From Trametes villosa (Eukaryota > Basidiomycota > Agaricomycetes > Polyporales > Polyporaceae), in contig PUDQ02000049.1 in the NCBI GenBank assembly GCA_002964805.2, positions 1 through 64,000 of the forward strand: DNA of 64,000 nucleotides. The letters run 5' to 3'. The translations under genes were made by a program, and so were the position numbers. The notes under the pieces are model-generated. The model made no database searches. It saw only the letters and a program-made list of their open reading frames with translations, and was not told the origin of the DNA. This document shows positions 37,119 through 47,848 of this stretch, piece after piece. Position 1 is the stretch's first letter; each line of letters begins with the position of its first letter.

Positions 37119-38260
37119 TCACTCCAGCCCAGTATACCCCGCATACCCGCTCGCGACGCGCCACTGCCTGAGCCACGCGACGTCGAGCTCCTCGCGCTGC
37201 AGCGCGCGCTCGATCTTCTTTAGCGTCCACGCGAGCCACCGCTTCTCCTTGTCCGCGGGCCGGCCGTGGTCCGCCGCGGACAGCGCCATCGCGGCGGGCT
37301 CGGTGCGCGCGAGGAGCTGCTCGAGGGACGGGACCAGGGCGCGCGCGACAGAGAGCGACTCGGCGGAGGCGTGCTTGAAGCATGCGGCGAGGAGGAGCGC
37401 GTTGCAGACGAGGTCGGACGAGACGGGCGGGAGCTTGTAGACGCTGAAGAGCGCGGTGAGCGTGATCGTGTCTTGGAGCGGGTGCGCGAGGTGCAGCGCG
37501 TGCAGGAGCGGGCGCGCGGCGGGGAGGGTGAGGTCGAGCCCGTATTTGGAGTGGTTGCCGAACACTTTGAGCGCGAGTTGCGGGCAGTGCAGCTCTTCGC
37601 AGCGGCCTGGAGAGGACGTGACGGTGTGTGTTAATACTTGGTCGAACGGAGAGACAGGGTGTGTACTCACGAGCGAACTGCTCCGCGGTAGTGGGGCGGA
37701 ACGACCTCCGCGCGTCCCTCCACTTCGGGAACAGCTCAGCGACGCGCTCGAGCTGCTCGGGCGTGCTGGCGAGCGAGAAGAGGTGGTGCCACGCGGAGGT
37801 GCGCACTTGCCGTGCGGGCTCGGTCTTCTCCGCTATGCAGCTGTTTGCGAACTGGTAGATCTCCTCGAAGCGTGCGTCGCGGTCGTAGTCGCGCGGGGCG
37901 GGCACGGAGGGGTTGTGTGGGGGGATGTCCGTCGGCTTGGCGGCGTCGACGGGTGTGGACGGGGAGGTGGCGGACTTGCGCGGGGCGCTGCCGCCGAAGA
38001 GGTCGTCCCCGAAGAGCGAGTCGTCCTCTTCCTCGCCGAAGAGGTCTTCGCCGTCTGCAGCGGAGCCACTGGCCTTTTTCTTCAGGGCTGCGAGCGGTCG
38101 TGTGGTGAGCTCAGCCATAGGTCAAGTACGGAGGGTGCTTACCGACGGGAGAGGCATGGAGAGCACGCACGGTATGGGTGGCACGACCAGAGCGTGTAAG
38201 GCGCACTGCTGCCCGAGATGGGCGCAGTGCGCGGTGGACGGACGCCAGGACGTTGGCCAT
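37119..38260 (-). CDS. mitochondrially targeted helical protein (possible mitoribosome or RNA-related factor)
   Basis: Three exons: 38260-38143, 38087-37671 and 37606-37119, with introns of 55 and 64 bases. The first exon encodes a textbook mitochondrial presequence: Arg-rich, no acidic residues, with RALHASPV just before the first splice. An acidic patch follows (GEEEDDSLFGDDLFGG). The body is helical and repeat-like: RFEEIYQFANSCI, TSAWHHLFSLASTPEQLERV, CPQLALKVFGNHSKYGLDL, LLHALHLAHPLQDTITLTALF and KRWLAWTLKKIERAL. The spacing recalls PPR/TPR-like proteins such as some mitochondrial small-subunit ribosomal proteins. I do not recognise a precise family, so the function stays open. It lies between the two epoxide hydrolase genes and is divergent from the second. 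Confidence 0.75.
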
Positions 38261-39015
38261 CGAGAGGGACAGCGAGGAGAGGTCTGGAGCCGACGAGCGC
38301 GACAGGAATTTCCGTGTTCGCGCGCATCTGCCACCAGAACCAAATACGACCAAGCAATTATGGGCGTCTGTTTCCCTCCGCCGAGTGGACGCGTTCGCGT
38401 TCTCAGTGACGACCACGACCTTTGCACGGCGAGCTGCACCTTCATGTCTATACTTCATTTCTTGGCTCGCGTGAGGACAGTGGAAGACTCGTCTTGGATT
38501 ATACGCGAGGGACGTATCTCAGGTTGGGACACGGCGCACCGGTGTAGTTGGTACCCCCCCTCGCAGGCTCGTCCGAACGCTTTCCCTTGCCACCCGACTC
38601 GAGTTGTGCATGCGCCCGCATATCCGGCCTGTCCATGCTATCTGCAAGCTGCCCAATAGCTTCCGGTCGCGCGCCGATACACGTCGATACACCACCCGGT
38701 TGTGCTGACCATCAAATTCAACGCATTCCTCAGACCGAATTATCGGCGAACAGCGCTCGCACGCATCTCGCCCAGCCCATCGCCGCCCTCGGTCGTTCAC
38801 GACCACCGCCGGCTAACCCCCGGCATCAAGCATTCATCCTCCCCGTCAGTTAGGAACACCATGAATCTCCCTGTTTCACATGCGCCCGACGCATATATAC
38901 CCGGTAGACACCGCTCGACGTATACGTATATCACCCTGTTCTCTCACTCTCAGCCCGGTATCTCCTCGCGTCTCTCGCCAACTTGCACGTTCCTTTGGCA
39001 GACTAATCTTTGACC
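38261..39015. promoter_or_regulatory. divergent promoter region, mitochondrial protein / epoxide hydrolase 2
   Basis: About 755 bases between two head-to-head genes. A TATA-like catatata at 38892-38899 lies about 120 bases before ATG 39016, and a CT-rich leader follows. Nothing else was recognised. Confidence 0.4.
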
Positions 39016-40665
39016 ATGTCGACTAGCTGGGCCAAGCCGTTCACGCTCGATGTCCCCGAGGCGGACCTCGAGCTCCTCCACAAGAAGCTTGAGCTGACCA
39101 GGTTTCCTGACGAGCTCGAGGACGCTGGCTGGAACTACGGCACCGCGCTCGCTGACGCCAAACGTCTCACGGAGTACTGGAAGACCTCGTTCGATTGGCG
39201 CAAAGCAGAGCGCAAGATCAACGAGCTTCCTCAGTTCACGACCGACATCGAGGTCGAGGGCCACGGCTCGATTAACATCCACTTCGTCCACCAGAAGAGC
39301 ACTGTGGCGAATGCCGTGCCTCTGCTCTTCGTCCACGGCTGTAAGTAACCCGCGCGTGTGTACTATGGAATCGCTGCAGATACTTACTCTATTGCTTGCG
39401 ACTGCTAGGGCCCGGCCACTTCCTCGAAGTGCGCAAAATGCTTCCGCAGCTGACCGCTGGCTCGCCCGACCAGCCCGCCTTCCATGTCATCGCGCCCAGC
39501 CTTCCAGGATTCGGCTTCTCTGAGGCGCCCCGCAAGCCGGGTTTCGGCGGACCTCAGCTTGCAGAGGTACGTAGCGCGTGCGTGTAGCGACATTTCTATG
39601 ATCCTGACCTCGCCTTTAGACATTCAACAAGCTGATGATCTCCCTCGGCTATGACGAGTACGGTAAGGGCTTGCGCGCACATTGTGCCAACGCACTCAGC
39701 CAACTGACCGGCTTTCGCGTTAGTGTACCAGGCTGGTGACTTGGGCCACATCGTGAGTGTGCTATCTGCCATCCCGGTAAGCCCGATGCTGACGACTGAT
39801 GGTTAGGTCGGCGTCTACATTGCGAACCTATACGGACACAAGCACCTGAAGGGCTGGCTCTCTAACATGCCGATGTAAAACTCCGCGCCTCTTCTACACA
39901 CGCCTTTCGCTGACTATCCGTGCCGTTTCTAGCTACAAGCCCCCAACCCTCCTCTCCAACCCCCTCCTCTTCCTCCAGATGCTCACAGTGCCGTTCAACG
40001 CGACGCTGAAGGCGCAGTTCGCGACCGCAGAACGCTTCCGCACCAAGGGAATGGGTTATTTCATGATCCAAGCGACGAAGCCGCAGACGCTCGGCTACAG
40101 CCTCGCGGACTCGCCCGTCGGCGTCCTGGCGTGGATCTACGAGAAGCTGCATATTGGCACCGACAACTACCCGTGGACGGAGGATGAGGGTACGTGATTT
40201 CTCCAAGCCCTGACTCTGACGGCGGATTCTTGTAGGTGTATCGCTGACGCGCTGTGCTCAGTTCTGGAGTGGATCTCGGTCTACTGGTTCTCTCGCGCTG
40301 GCCCCGGAGCGAACGCGCGCATCTACTACGAGCTCACGGGCGGGAACTCGCACGGCTTGTTCGAGGGCACCAGCTGGACGTCCGTCCCGCTCGGGTTGTC
40401 GTGGTTCAAGCGCGAACCCGTCAACCTCCCGCGATCGTGCGTATCACCTACACTCACTCGTGTGCTGCAGGCGAAAACGCTAAAACTCCTTTAATACAGG
40501 TGGGCGCACTTGCTTGGAAAGGTCGTCTTCGAGTCAGAGCACGAGGCTGGCGGCCACTTCGCCGCGTTCGAAAAGCCGGAGGCGCTCGTTGGTGACTTGC
40601 GCAAGATGTTCGGCAAGGGTGGGCCCGCGTACGGCGTCGTCCCGGGCAAGGATGGGTATGCGTGA
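39016..40665 (+). CDS. microsomal-type epoxide hydrolase, paralogue 2 (altered nucleophile motif)
   Basis: Same architecture as the gene at 34943: EHN domain ([46 protein letters not shown]), then an alpha/beta hydrolase. Exons begin 39016-39340, 39409-39566 and 39620 onward, with further introns near 39664, 39754 and 39877. HGWPG is again split by an intron at the same place as in the paralogue. The nucleophile elbow reads YQAGDLGH (near 39735). The catalytic Asp is kept, but the usual GGDWG has become AGDLG. The base His is in [17 protein letters not shown] (near 40540). The end is [10 protein letters not shown] with TGA at 40663-40665. The enzyme is probably still a hydrolase of some kind, but epoxide turnover is not assured. 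It converges on the F-box gene, with 111 bases between stop codons. Confidence 0.88.
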
Positions 40666-40776
40666 GCGATTGTCGCCATTACTATTTATCGTGTCTATGT
40701 ATTACAATGTCCTCCAGGTTAATTGCTGTCAAGTATTGTGTTTGCGATATGAGCTCAGGCCGGGACCAGTCTTCCC

Positions 40777-42684
40777 TCAGCACTCCAACTTCCATGCAGC
40801 ACGGTTCCATCCCCGGGGTGCGGTGGGGTCGTGACAAACGTCCGGGAATGGCATGGTTGGCCCCTTACTCCAACGCTCGTATGTTACGTCCGGGCAGAGT
40901 TCCTCGAGCGCCCCCAATGGACCCTCGAAGCCCCTGGGGTCAAGCGGCGAGTGGATAACAACCTGGGAAACGATGAGTTCCCCGCCGACCTCCCCGAACA
41001 CGCCGTCGAACGGCTCCGCAAACTCGTCGGGCGACCCGATCCGCGGCACCACGACGATGTCGAGTCGCGGCAGCAGCCAGCGCGTCGGCCCCGCGGCCCA
41101 GTCGAACAGGCGGCCGTAGAAGAGCCCCGTGAGGAGCTGGCTGAGGTCGTTCGTCCACAGCACGAGCTGCTCGAGGTTCGGGATGCCGCGGATGCGCCGG
41201 AAGACAGACCCGGTCTGCGGGTGCAGGTGCGTCGGGAAGCCGACGAGCCCGAAGTGGAACACGGTGATCTGCGCGAGCGGGAGCGCGTCGAGCTGCGCGA
41301 CGGACCAGATGTACGGCCACGCGTCGGACCACTGCGTGTGCGCGTGCGCCTCTTGGGACGCGGTGCTGAGCAGGAGCGCGGTCGCGGTCGCGGGCCCGGC
41401 GGCGGCGAGCGTGACGTGCGTGCTGCCGGTGGGGCGGATGAGCGCGAGGTGCGTGAGCGGCGCGCTGATCGCGGGCGCGAGCGTGGGGAGCTGGATGGGG
41501 GCGAAGAGCGCGTGGCGGCCGAGCAGGATGCGGTGCGCGGCGACGGCGGCGTCCGGGCGGAGCGGCGCGAAGAGGCGCAAGTAATCGATCACGGCGGAGA
41601 CGGGCATGGTGTCGAAGGTGAGGCGGCGGAGGTTGGGGAACGTGTCTGGGGCGGCGACGCTGGGCGCGGGGAGCGCGGTGGGGTCGTGCTCGGTGGAGAT
41701 GAGGACGTCGATGAAGGCGAGGTGCTCGAGCTGCGGGCATTGGGTTGCTAGCACGAAGATGTCCGAGACGTGGATGGGCGGCCAGACTCGCTCCAGGCAG
41801 AGGTGGGTGAGCGAGGCGAAGTGGTTCTCCGGGAGCCACGCGAGGTTGCTGAGGTGCAGTGTGCGGAGCAACGGGACGTTGTCAGCAAAGAGGGTGAAGG
41901 CCGGTGGGGGTTGAGTGTCGTCGAAATCCTCGTCCCCGTCGTCAAAGTCGTGCTTGATGAGTAAAACCTCGAGCAGCGGCGCCGGGAACGAGAGCATCTC
42001 GGCCTTCGAGGCAGCGGGGAGCCTGGTCGTCCAGTACAGCTCACGCAGTCGCGGGCCAAGCTCAGGAAGCTGCAGGACGAGCTTAGGGTAGTCTATCTCG
42101 CTAGGAGACCGCCCGAGATGGACGGCGACGGGGCGATCGCGCGACCGCTCAACGAACGCGCGGAACCCGTCCGGGTGCTGGTCAGTGATGACCGTCCACA
42201 CCGCCGGGAGGCCAAGGATGAGGCTGCGCCATTCGCGGCTCACCCGCGAGAGCGTGAGGAGGACGGGGCTGGTGCGGAAGGAGCTTCGCCAGATGGCGTC
42301 GGGCGGCGCGGCTGATTGGGAGACGGAGTCGAGGAGGTACTTGAAGCAGAGGGTGAGGATCTCGACTGGGATTTTGCGGGCGAAGGAGCGGCGGAGGTTG
42401 AGAGCGGCGCGGGTGTCTACTTGGATGTTGCTGAGCAGGTTGTCGAGGTGTTCGATCTGCAGACGAGCTATGAGTTATTTGTCCGCGGGGGACAGGGGGA
42501 GATACCCACAGTTGCAGTACTGGTCATGGTGTCAGTAAAAGCAGGAACATTCAGGCTACGTGAACTCGTACCTTGCGTTTGGGATGTTCGGCTGTAATAC
42601 CTCGTGGACGTTCTCCAAGGCGGCCGCAAGAACCTGAGAAAGCATGTTGTCGAGCGTATTGTTAGCGGGCGCATCCTGAGCCAT
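40777..42684 (-). CDS. F-box protein 1 (Agaricomycete F-box / LRR-like)
   Basis: Putative substrate receptor of an SCF ubiquitin ligase. Exon 1 is 42684-42572 (MAQDAPANNTLDNMLSQVL). A likely 10-base exon follows at 42519-42510, then the main exon at 42456-40777. The F-box is in the main exon: ARKIPVEILTLCFKYLLDS, then IWRSSFRTSPVLLTLSRVSREWRSLILGLPAVWTVI. The remaining 430 residues are Leu-rich and hold irregular LRR-like turns (LGPRLRELYW, PLLRTLHLSNLAWLPENHF, LTHLCLERVWPP, CPQLEHLAFID). This is the usual shape of the large mushroom F-box family, whose targets are unknown. It is the most GC-rich of the three clustered members. Confidence 0.8.
42510..42519 (-). other. putative 10-base micro-exon of F-box gene 1
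   Basis: Exon 1 ends after two bases of a codon. The in-frame main exon starts at a codon border, so a small exon of 1 + 3n bases is needed between them. The ten bases tactgcaact are preceded by accag and followed by gtgggt, giving introns of 52 and 53 bases and the joined residues NASTATIEH. Confidence 0.5.
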
Positions 42685-43390
42685 GATTATTCCTGTCCTA
42701 TGGTCAATATGTGTGAGGTAGAGAGACGATATACAGACGTACCGATGCAGCGTCAAGCCCTGTCGACGACAGCGAGTGGTGAAGTCCAGCTGGAGCCCGC
42801 TCGCTCCTTTAACAGGGAGCATCGTACTGCGTCCGAGGCTTGCTTTGTGCGGTGCAAAGAATAGCGAACTTCGCAATATGCCGCCGGATCTGCGGGGGCG
42901 CAGTCAATGTCGATGTCGGTCGTGACGGCATGCGGCGGGAGACAACAAGTGCTGCTAATCTTGTCGCGACGGCTTCGATGCAACATTGCTCGATGTGCGC
43001 GTCCTATTGTGTGGGCGCGCGAGGTGCTGGGAGTGCCAAGAGCCTGATTTGTCCGGTCGGGCGTGGGGGCCGGGAGGAAGACAATAGAGAGTGGTGACGG
43101 GCACTGACGGCTCCGAGCTAGAAGCGCTGTCGCGCAAATCCGAAGCAGGATGCTAGCAGCGTTCTAAATCTGCAAATGCGCTTCTGCCCAGTGAAGGCCC
43201 GGTAGGCCGATTACGAACCAGAGGCCCGGAATTCCTTCGAGGTTCAGCAGTCGGAGAGACGGAGGCGATGATGATTTGCGAGAATGGTCGCATGCCGTAT
43301 TGTGAGTAGATGGCACAATACACGACGAAAGCGAGTCGTGAGACCACCAGGATCTTCTATTACATTGATAAAGAGGGCGCAATCAGTCAT
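42685..43390. other. intergenic region between F-box genes 1 and 2
   Basis: About 700 bases. It is the 5' flank of F-box gene 1 and the 3' flank of F-box gene 2. No TATA, repeat or coding segment was recognised. Confidence 0.4.
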
Positions 43391-45254
43391 TTAAAATATG
43401 TATTCGGGGGAGAGGACATCCCAGTGCGCATCCTCCCATGCGGGATTCACCGTACCGTCCGATACGACTGGGAGCGCATCCGTCCGAGCCAGCGCATTCC
43501 CATACTCCACGGTCGAACACAGCGTCTCCAGGGTCCGCAAGGTGTGCTCGAACACGCGGCGGTCAAGGCTGCACGAAATGGCGACCTTGTCGACCGCGAG
43601 TACGTTACGCAGGCGTTCGCGCTCGTTGGCGGCGACGTAGAAGTTCTCCCTGTTGAGCCGCTGTCCCGCGCCCGTCGCCGACACGGATATGAGCAACGTC
43701 GGAAGACGGAAGGGCGCCTGGTCCGTTTGCCACGTAGGCAGGAAGTGTCGGTAGAGGATGGTCAAAAGCCCTTTGAGATCGTTCGTAGAGACGCGGAACT
43801 CCCGGAGGCGCGTCATGCGCTGGAGGTGCGAAAGCAGGCCCCCAACATCAGGAGGGACTTGAGCGTTCTGGATGTTCACGAAGCCGTACTGGTACACCTC
43901 GATTTCGGCGAGTGCGAACTGGTCCAGTTGGTTCAGTGCCCATGCGGTGTGCTGGGCGGCGGCCAAGGGTGCGTCTTCGAGGGTTGAGGCAGCGCTGATG
44001 AGCCTTAATGCGTTGTGCGCGTTGGTCGCCGTGATGGCTATACGGGAGTGCCAGTTGCGGCGAAGGACGCTCAATTGAGTGAACGGATACGAGGCGACAA
44101 ATGGAAGGATGGCTATTGATAAGGGAGGTGTTTGCGCCGCGATCGGTATCCGGAGGGCTTGGATCGCGACGGTGGGCTGTCGCGAGGCGAGGAAGCGAAC
44201 GATTTCCGCTAGGAAGCCATTGGGTACTGCGTCGAAGGACAGCCAGCGCAGCTGGGGGAGAATGTCCCGCTCATCGTCTGGACGTTGAGGGAGAGCGGTC
44301 GCGTTGCCGGGCAGAGGCATATCGCCCTTGAATGCGAGATGTTTCAGCTGCGGACATTGCGCCAGAAGGGCCAATATGCGGGAGAATGCGACAGGGGGGT
44401 AGACATTTTCGAGGCATAGGTGGGTAAGCACCGCGAAGTTGTTCCCTGGCAGCCACTCGACGCTGCATAGATGGAGCCTGCGTAGTTGCGGGACGTAGCC
44501 GGAGAAGAGGATGAGGGATGCATGGATATTTGCTCCATCGGGCGGGTAGTTGTCCCTGAGGTATAACGCCCTCAGCTGCGGTGCGGGGAACGTGAGAGTG
44601 GCAACCTTCGGGCCTTCGTCATAGTCAGCAGCCCAGAACAGCTCATAGAGGCGAGGGCCGAGATGGGGGAGGCGGGAGATGAGCTCAGAACTGATCTCCT
44701 GCACGAAGACAGATACGGGAAGGTTGTCGGAGCGCTGTATGGAGTTTTCTGCGTCATCGTCGGTGATGACATTCCAGGCGGCGGGAAGGTTGAGGAGTAT
44801 GTCGCGCCACTGCCTGCAGATGCCGAGTAGGTTCACTCGGGCGTTCGGGTTCGTGTTGGAGGAGCTTCTCCAGGCGGTTTCTGAAGGTACCAACGTCGCG
44901 TCTTCGTCCAAAATTACATACCGGAATATGATAGACAGTACTTCAGTCGGAAAAACACGGGTCGTGGCCTGACGACGATTAAGTTCCGAGCGAGCCAGGG
45001 CTTGGAGGCGACCGAGAAATGCGTCGACCTGCGCAATCTAGACGGATATGAGTTCGTCGTTGGAGAGATGTGGATTTGCAGAGCGCTCACGGCATTCGTG
45101 CTAGATTTCCATGGCATACTTAGCGGGACCGGCATTGAGTAACGCTCAAATTTACGTACCTGATCAACACGCCGGTCTGGAAATTCGACTGGATGTGCTG
45201 TAGTGCGAAGGCGAGTGTCGGAGGCACTTCATTGAGGTTTGTTTGAGCGGACAT
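43391..45254 (-). CDS. F-box protein 2 (Agaricomycete F-box / LRR-like)
   Basis: Start at 45254 (MSAQTNLNEVPPTLAF). Exon 1 runs to 45160, a small 28-base exon is likely near 45118-45091, and the main exon starts near 45037 and runs to the TGA at 43391. The main exon opens IAQVDAFLGRLQALARSEL. The F-box follows: RVFPTEVLSIIFRYVILDED, then AWRSSSNTNPNARVNLLGI and CRQWRDILLNLPAAWNVI. The rest is Leu-rich with LRR-like segments (LGPRLYELFW, VPQLRRLHLCSVEWLPGNNF, LTHLCLENVYPP, CPQLKHLAFKG) aligned with those of its two neighbours. It probably recruits substrates to an SCF ligase. The small exon and its splice sites are less certain than the gene itself. Confidence 0.78.
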
Positions 45255-46075
45255 GTGGGCGGCGTGGGTCTAATGGGTTCCTGACCTCGTCAGTATGTGC
45301 AGACCTGCCGGATAGAGAACAAATCTCACCAGTAGTAGACAGACGGCTCGATGATGCGGTGAATGTTAGGGTGAATATGCTGCTGGGATGGGATCCGGTA
45401 TCCCAAGGCCTTTATACGGAGAGAACGTTATCACAACCAATCACAAAACAATAGAAGCGATACGCACGACGATGTTGTGAGGGGTTGCATGCGAGCCCGG
45501 GCGGAGGAGCGTGCTGCCCGACATTCTGGATGTTTCGGTTGGATGAAGACAATGCAGCGTCGTGAACGAGCACGACGACCTTCCAGCTGCTTTCTTCGCC
45601 ATATGAGAACCTCTCCATATGGCGCATGCACCCGAGCACGACGGGGCAATCAGAGCTATCTATTCGAAGGCCAGGACAAAAGAGCCGGAGTAAGAGACCG
45701 AGTGGCACCAAGCCGTTGCGCGCGCTGATGCATATCTCGTTCGGGCGCCTCCTTGGACGCCCTCCCGACGCTAGCTGGTGAGGGTCGGCTGGAACAGTAG
45801 CTTGCACACCGTCAGACACCTTCGAGGGGTTCCGAAGCGGCTCTGCTTCCAGTACATATAACATAGTATGTGGTTTCCTGTGGAAGCTCGCGATGGTCCA
45901 TAGAGCGATGAGACGAGGTGCAGGACGCGCGGCTGGCATAGCGCGCATCAAGCGCCCGAACGGGTGGACGAACGGCGAGAATTGAGCACCCCTAGTACCG
46001 TAAATAAGTATATTGAACTTGAGCTTGAGACTTGGTGCTGCTACAAAGGAACGTCATAATGCATAGTACCGTTAA
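45255..46075. other. intergenic region between F-box genes 2 and 3
   Basis: About 820 bases. A 179-residue minus-strand frame (45412-45951) is open but has no domain or exon pattern and is not annotated. The promoter of F-box gene 2 lies at its left end. Confidence 0.4.
45411..45416 (-). promoter_or_regulatory. TATA box of F-box gene 2
   Basis: The minus strand reads tataaa in the context cgtataaagg, 157 bases before the start codon at 45254. Confidence 0.45.
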
Positions 46076-47848
46076 TCATACATAGTCGCCTGCGACAGTT
46101 CTCCACGGCTGGAGTATGTCCGGCGACGACCCGGGCTTTAGTTCTTCGGCGGGGCGGGCCTCCAAATCAACAGAAACTGGTAGTAGTTCTTCCAATTCCG
46201 TGAAGTGCCTGAACTCTACCAATGGGCATAATGTGTGGAGGGCCTCCAAAGCTTTCTTGAAACGACTGCGCATGATGTCTGTACAGGCGACGACAATCTT
46301 GTCGAAGGCCACAGGCAGCGTTTCCTGGCTAGTGTGTGGAGTCTCAAGCCCGTCGCGAATGTCCCTCAGGATCTCCCCCTTCACCGTTATGTACAGCGTT
46401 GGAATATGGAGACGCGGTTGATCCGGAGACAAGGGGATTAGCGAGCCGTTATACAGCATCTGCAAGAAAGCGCCGAGGTTGTCTGTGACGATCTTCAGCT
46501 CTTGGAGGCACGGCATTTGCTGCAGGCGCGCAAATACACGCTGAGCACCAGGCGGTGGCTGCATTGAGTTCATCCGTAGGGTGCGTAGGCCGTAGTGAAA
46601 GTGCTCTATCTCAGCAAGGGGGAGATGATCAAGTTGAGCTAGCATCCAGGGCAACGGGTTTGACATCTTGCTAGGGCTAGAGAGTCGGAGCGCGCTGCCA
46701 CACGCATTGCTTGCTGTCAGGGCGATCCCAAAACCCCGGTCGTGGGAGAGACTGAGGAGCTTGAATGGATGGGTTGACAGGAATGGGAGTGTAGTCTCGG
46801 AGAGAGTGATCGATGGGAGCGATGACATATTGAGGGCTTGTATGACAACAGCGGGTTGGCGTAGGGCAAGCAGATTGATGACATCCTCTACGAATGTGGG
46901 GGAGGCCGACTCGAAGGAAAGCCAACGCAAATGATGCAGAATTTCTCGGTCACCTTCGGGGCGTGGGGGAGGAGGGGAGTGGTCTTGACGCTGTAGTGGC
47001 ATGAAACCGATAAAGGCGAGATGTTGCAACAGAGGGCATCGTCTAAGTAAGCCAAAGATGTGAGAGAACTTGACTGTGGTGCTCGCCACATCTTGAAGGC
47101 ATAGATGGGTGAGTGCCACAAAGCTGTTTCCGGGAAGCCAACACATGCAGGATAGGTGAAGTGTACGAAGCCTGGGGATGTCGCCCAAAAAAAGCTCCGG
47201 TGACGTCTGCTTATCTGCTCCATTGCGACTATCAATGTCCCTGAGATATAGCACCTCTAGTTGCGGTGCTGGGAATTGGAGAATGACGACCTTTTCGGTC
47301 CCATCTTCCTCGGCAGTATTCCAGAATAGCTCGGTCAGCCGAGGGCCAAGAGTGGGGAGATGAGAGATGAGCTGGCGGGATCCATCAAGTTCCTTCTGTA
47401 TCACGACGGATACTGGGGTCTGCTCTGAGCGTTGTATGAGTGTGCCCTCGCCGCCTTGGTCAGTGAGGACGCTCCAGATGAGGGGGAAGCTGATGAGGGT
47501 GTCGTGCCACGCCCAGCAGACGAGCATCAACGTGAGGGTATTGCCGCCGGCGCTGACATAGAACGAGCTCCGCCAAGGTGTCTTCAGGGGAGCAGGTCCT
47601 AATCCCCGTAGAGCGTTCACAAAAATGAGGGTCAGGACCTCGGTAGGGAGGTCGGAGATCGTGACTCGGCGGCGGTTGGCCTCGGTCGGAGGGTCCACAT
47701 ACGTGCTGAGTTTTCAGATACATTCTCAGCGTGACAGCACGGGGAGAATGCATGGGTGGGTTTACCTGGCAGCATAGCGTGAGTTGTTCGCCCGGATGTT
47801 CGACTGGTTTTTCGGATGCATGGCGGTTGAGTGTTCGTCGGGTCGCAT
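46076..47848 (-). CDS. F-box protein 3 (Agaricomycete F-box / LRR-like)
   Basis: Two exons: 47848-47766 (MRPDEHSTAMHPKNQSNI) and 47705-46076, joined over a 60-base intron in frame. The F-box is TISDLPTEVLTLIFVNALRG, then TPWRSSFYVSAGGNTLTLM and VCWAWHDTLISFPLIWSVL. LRR-like segments follow as in the two neighbours (LGPRLTELFW, IPRLRTLHLSCMCWLPGNSF, LTHLCLQDVAST, CPLLQHLAFIGFMPL). It lacks the short helical segment between exon 1 and the F-box that F-box proteins 1 and 2 have. It ends in TGA at 46076-46078. Arrangement and similarity point to tandem duplication within this cluster. Confidence 0.82.

Noticed and set aside
45412..45951. 179-residue minus-strand frame between F-box genes
   Set aside because: Overlaps the TATA region of F-box gene 2 and shows no family features; no F-box or LRR blocks.
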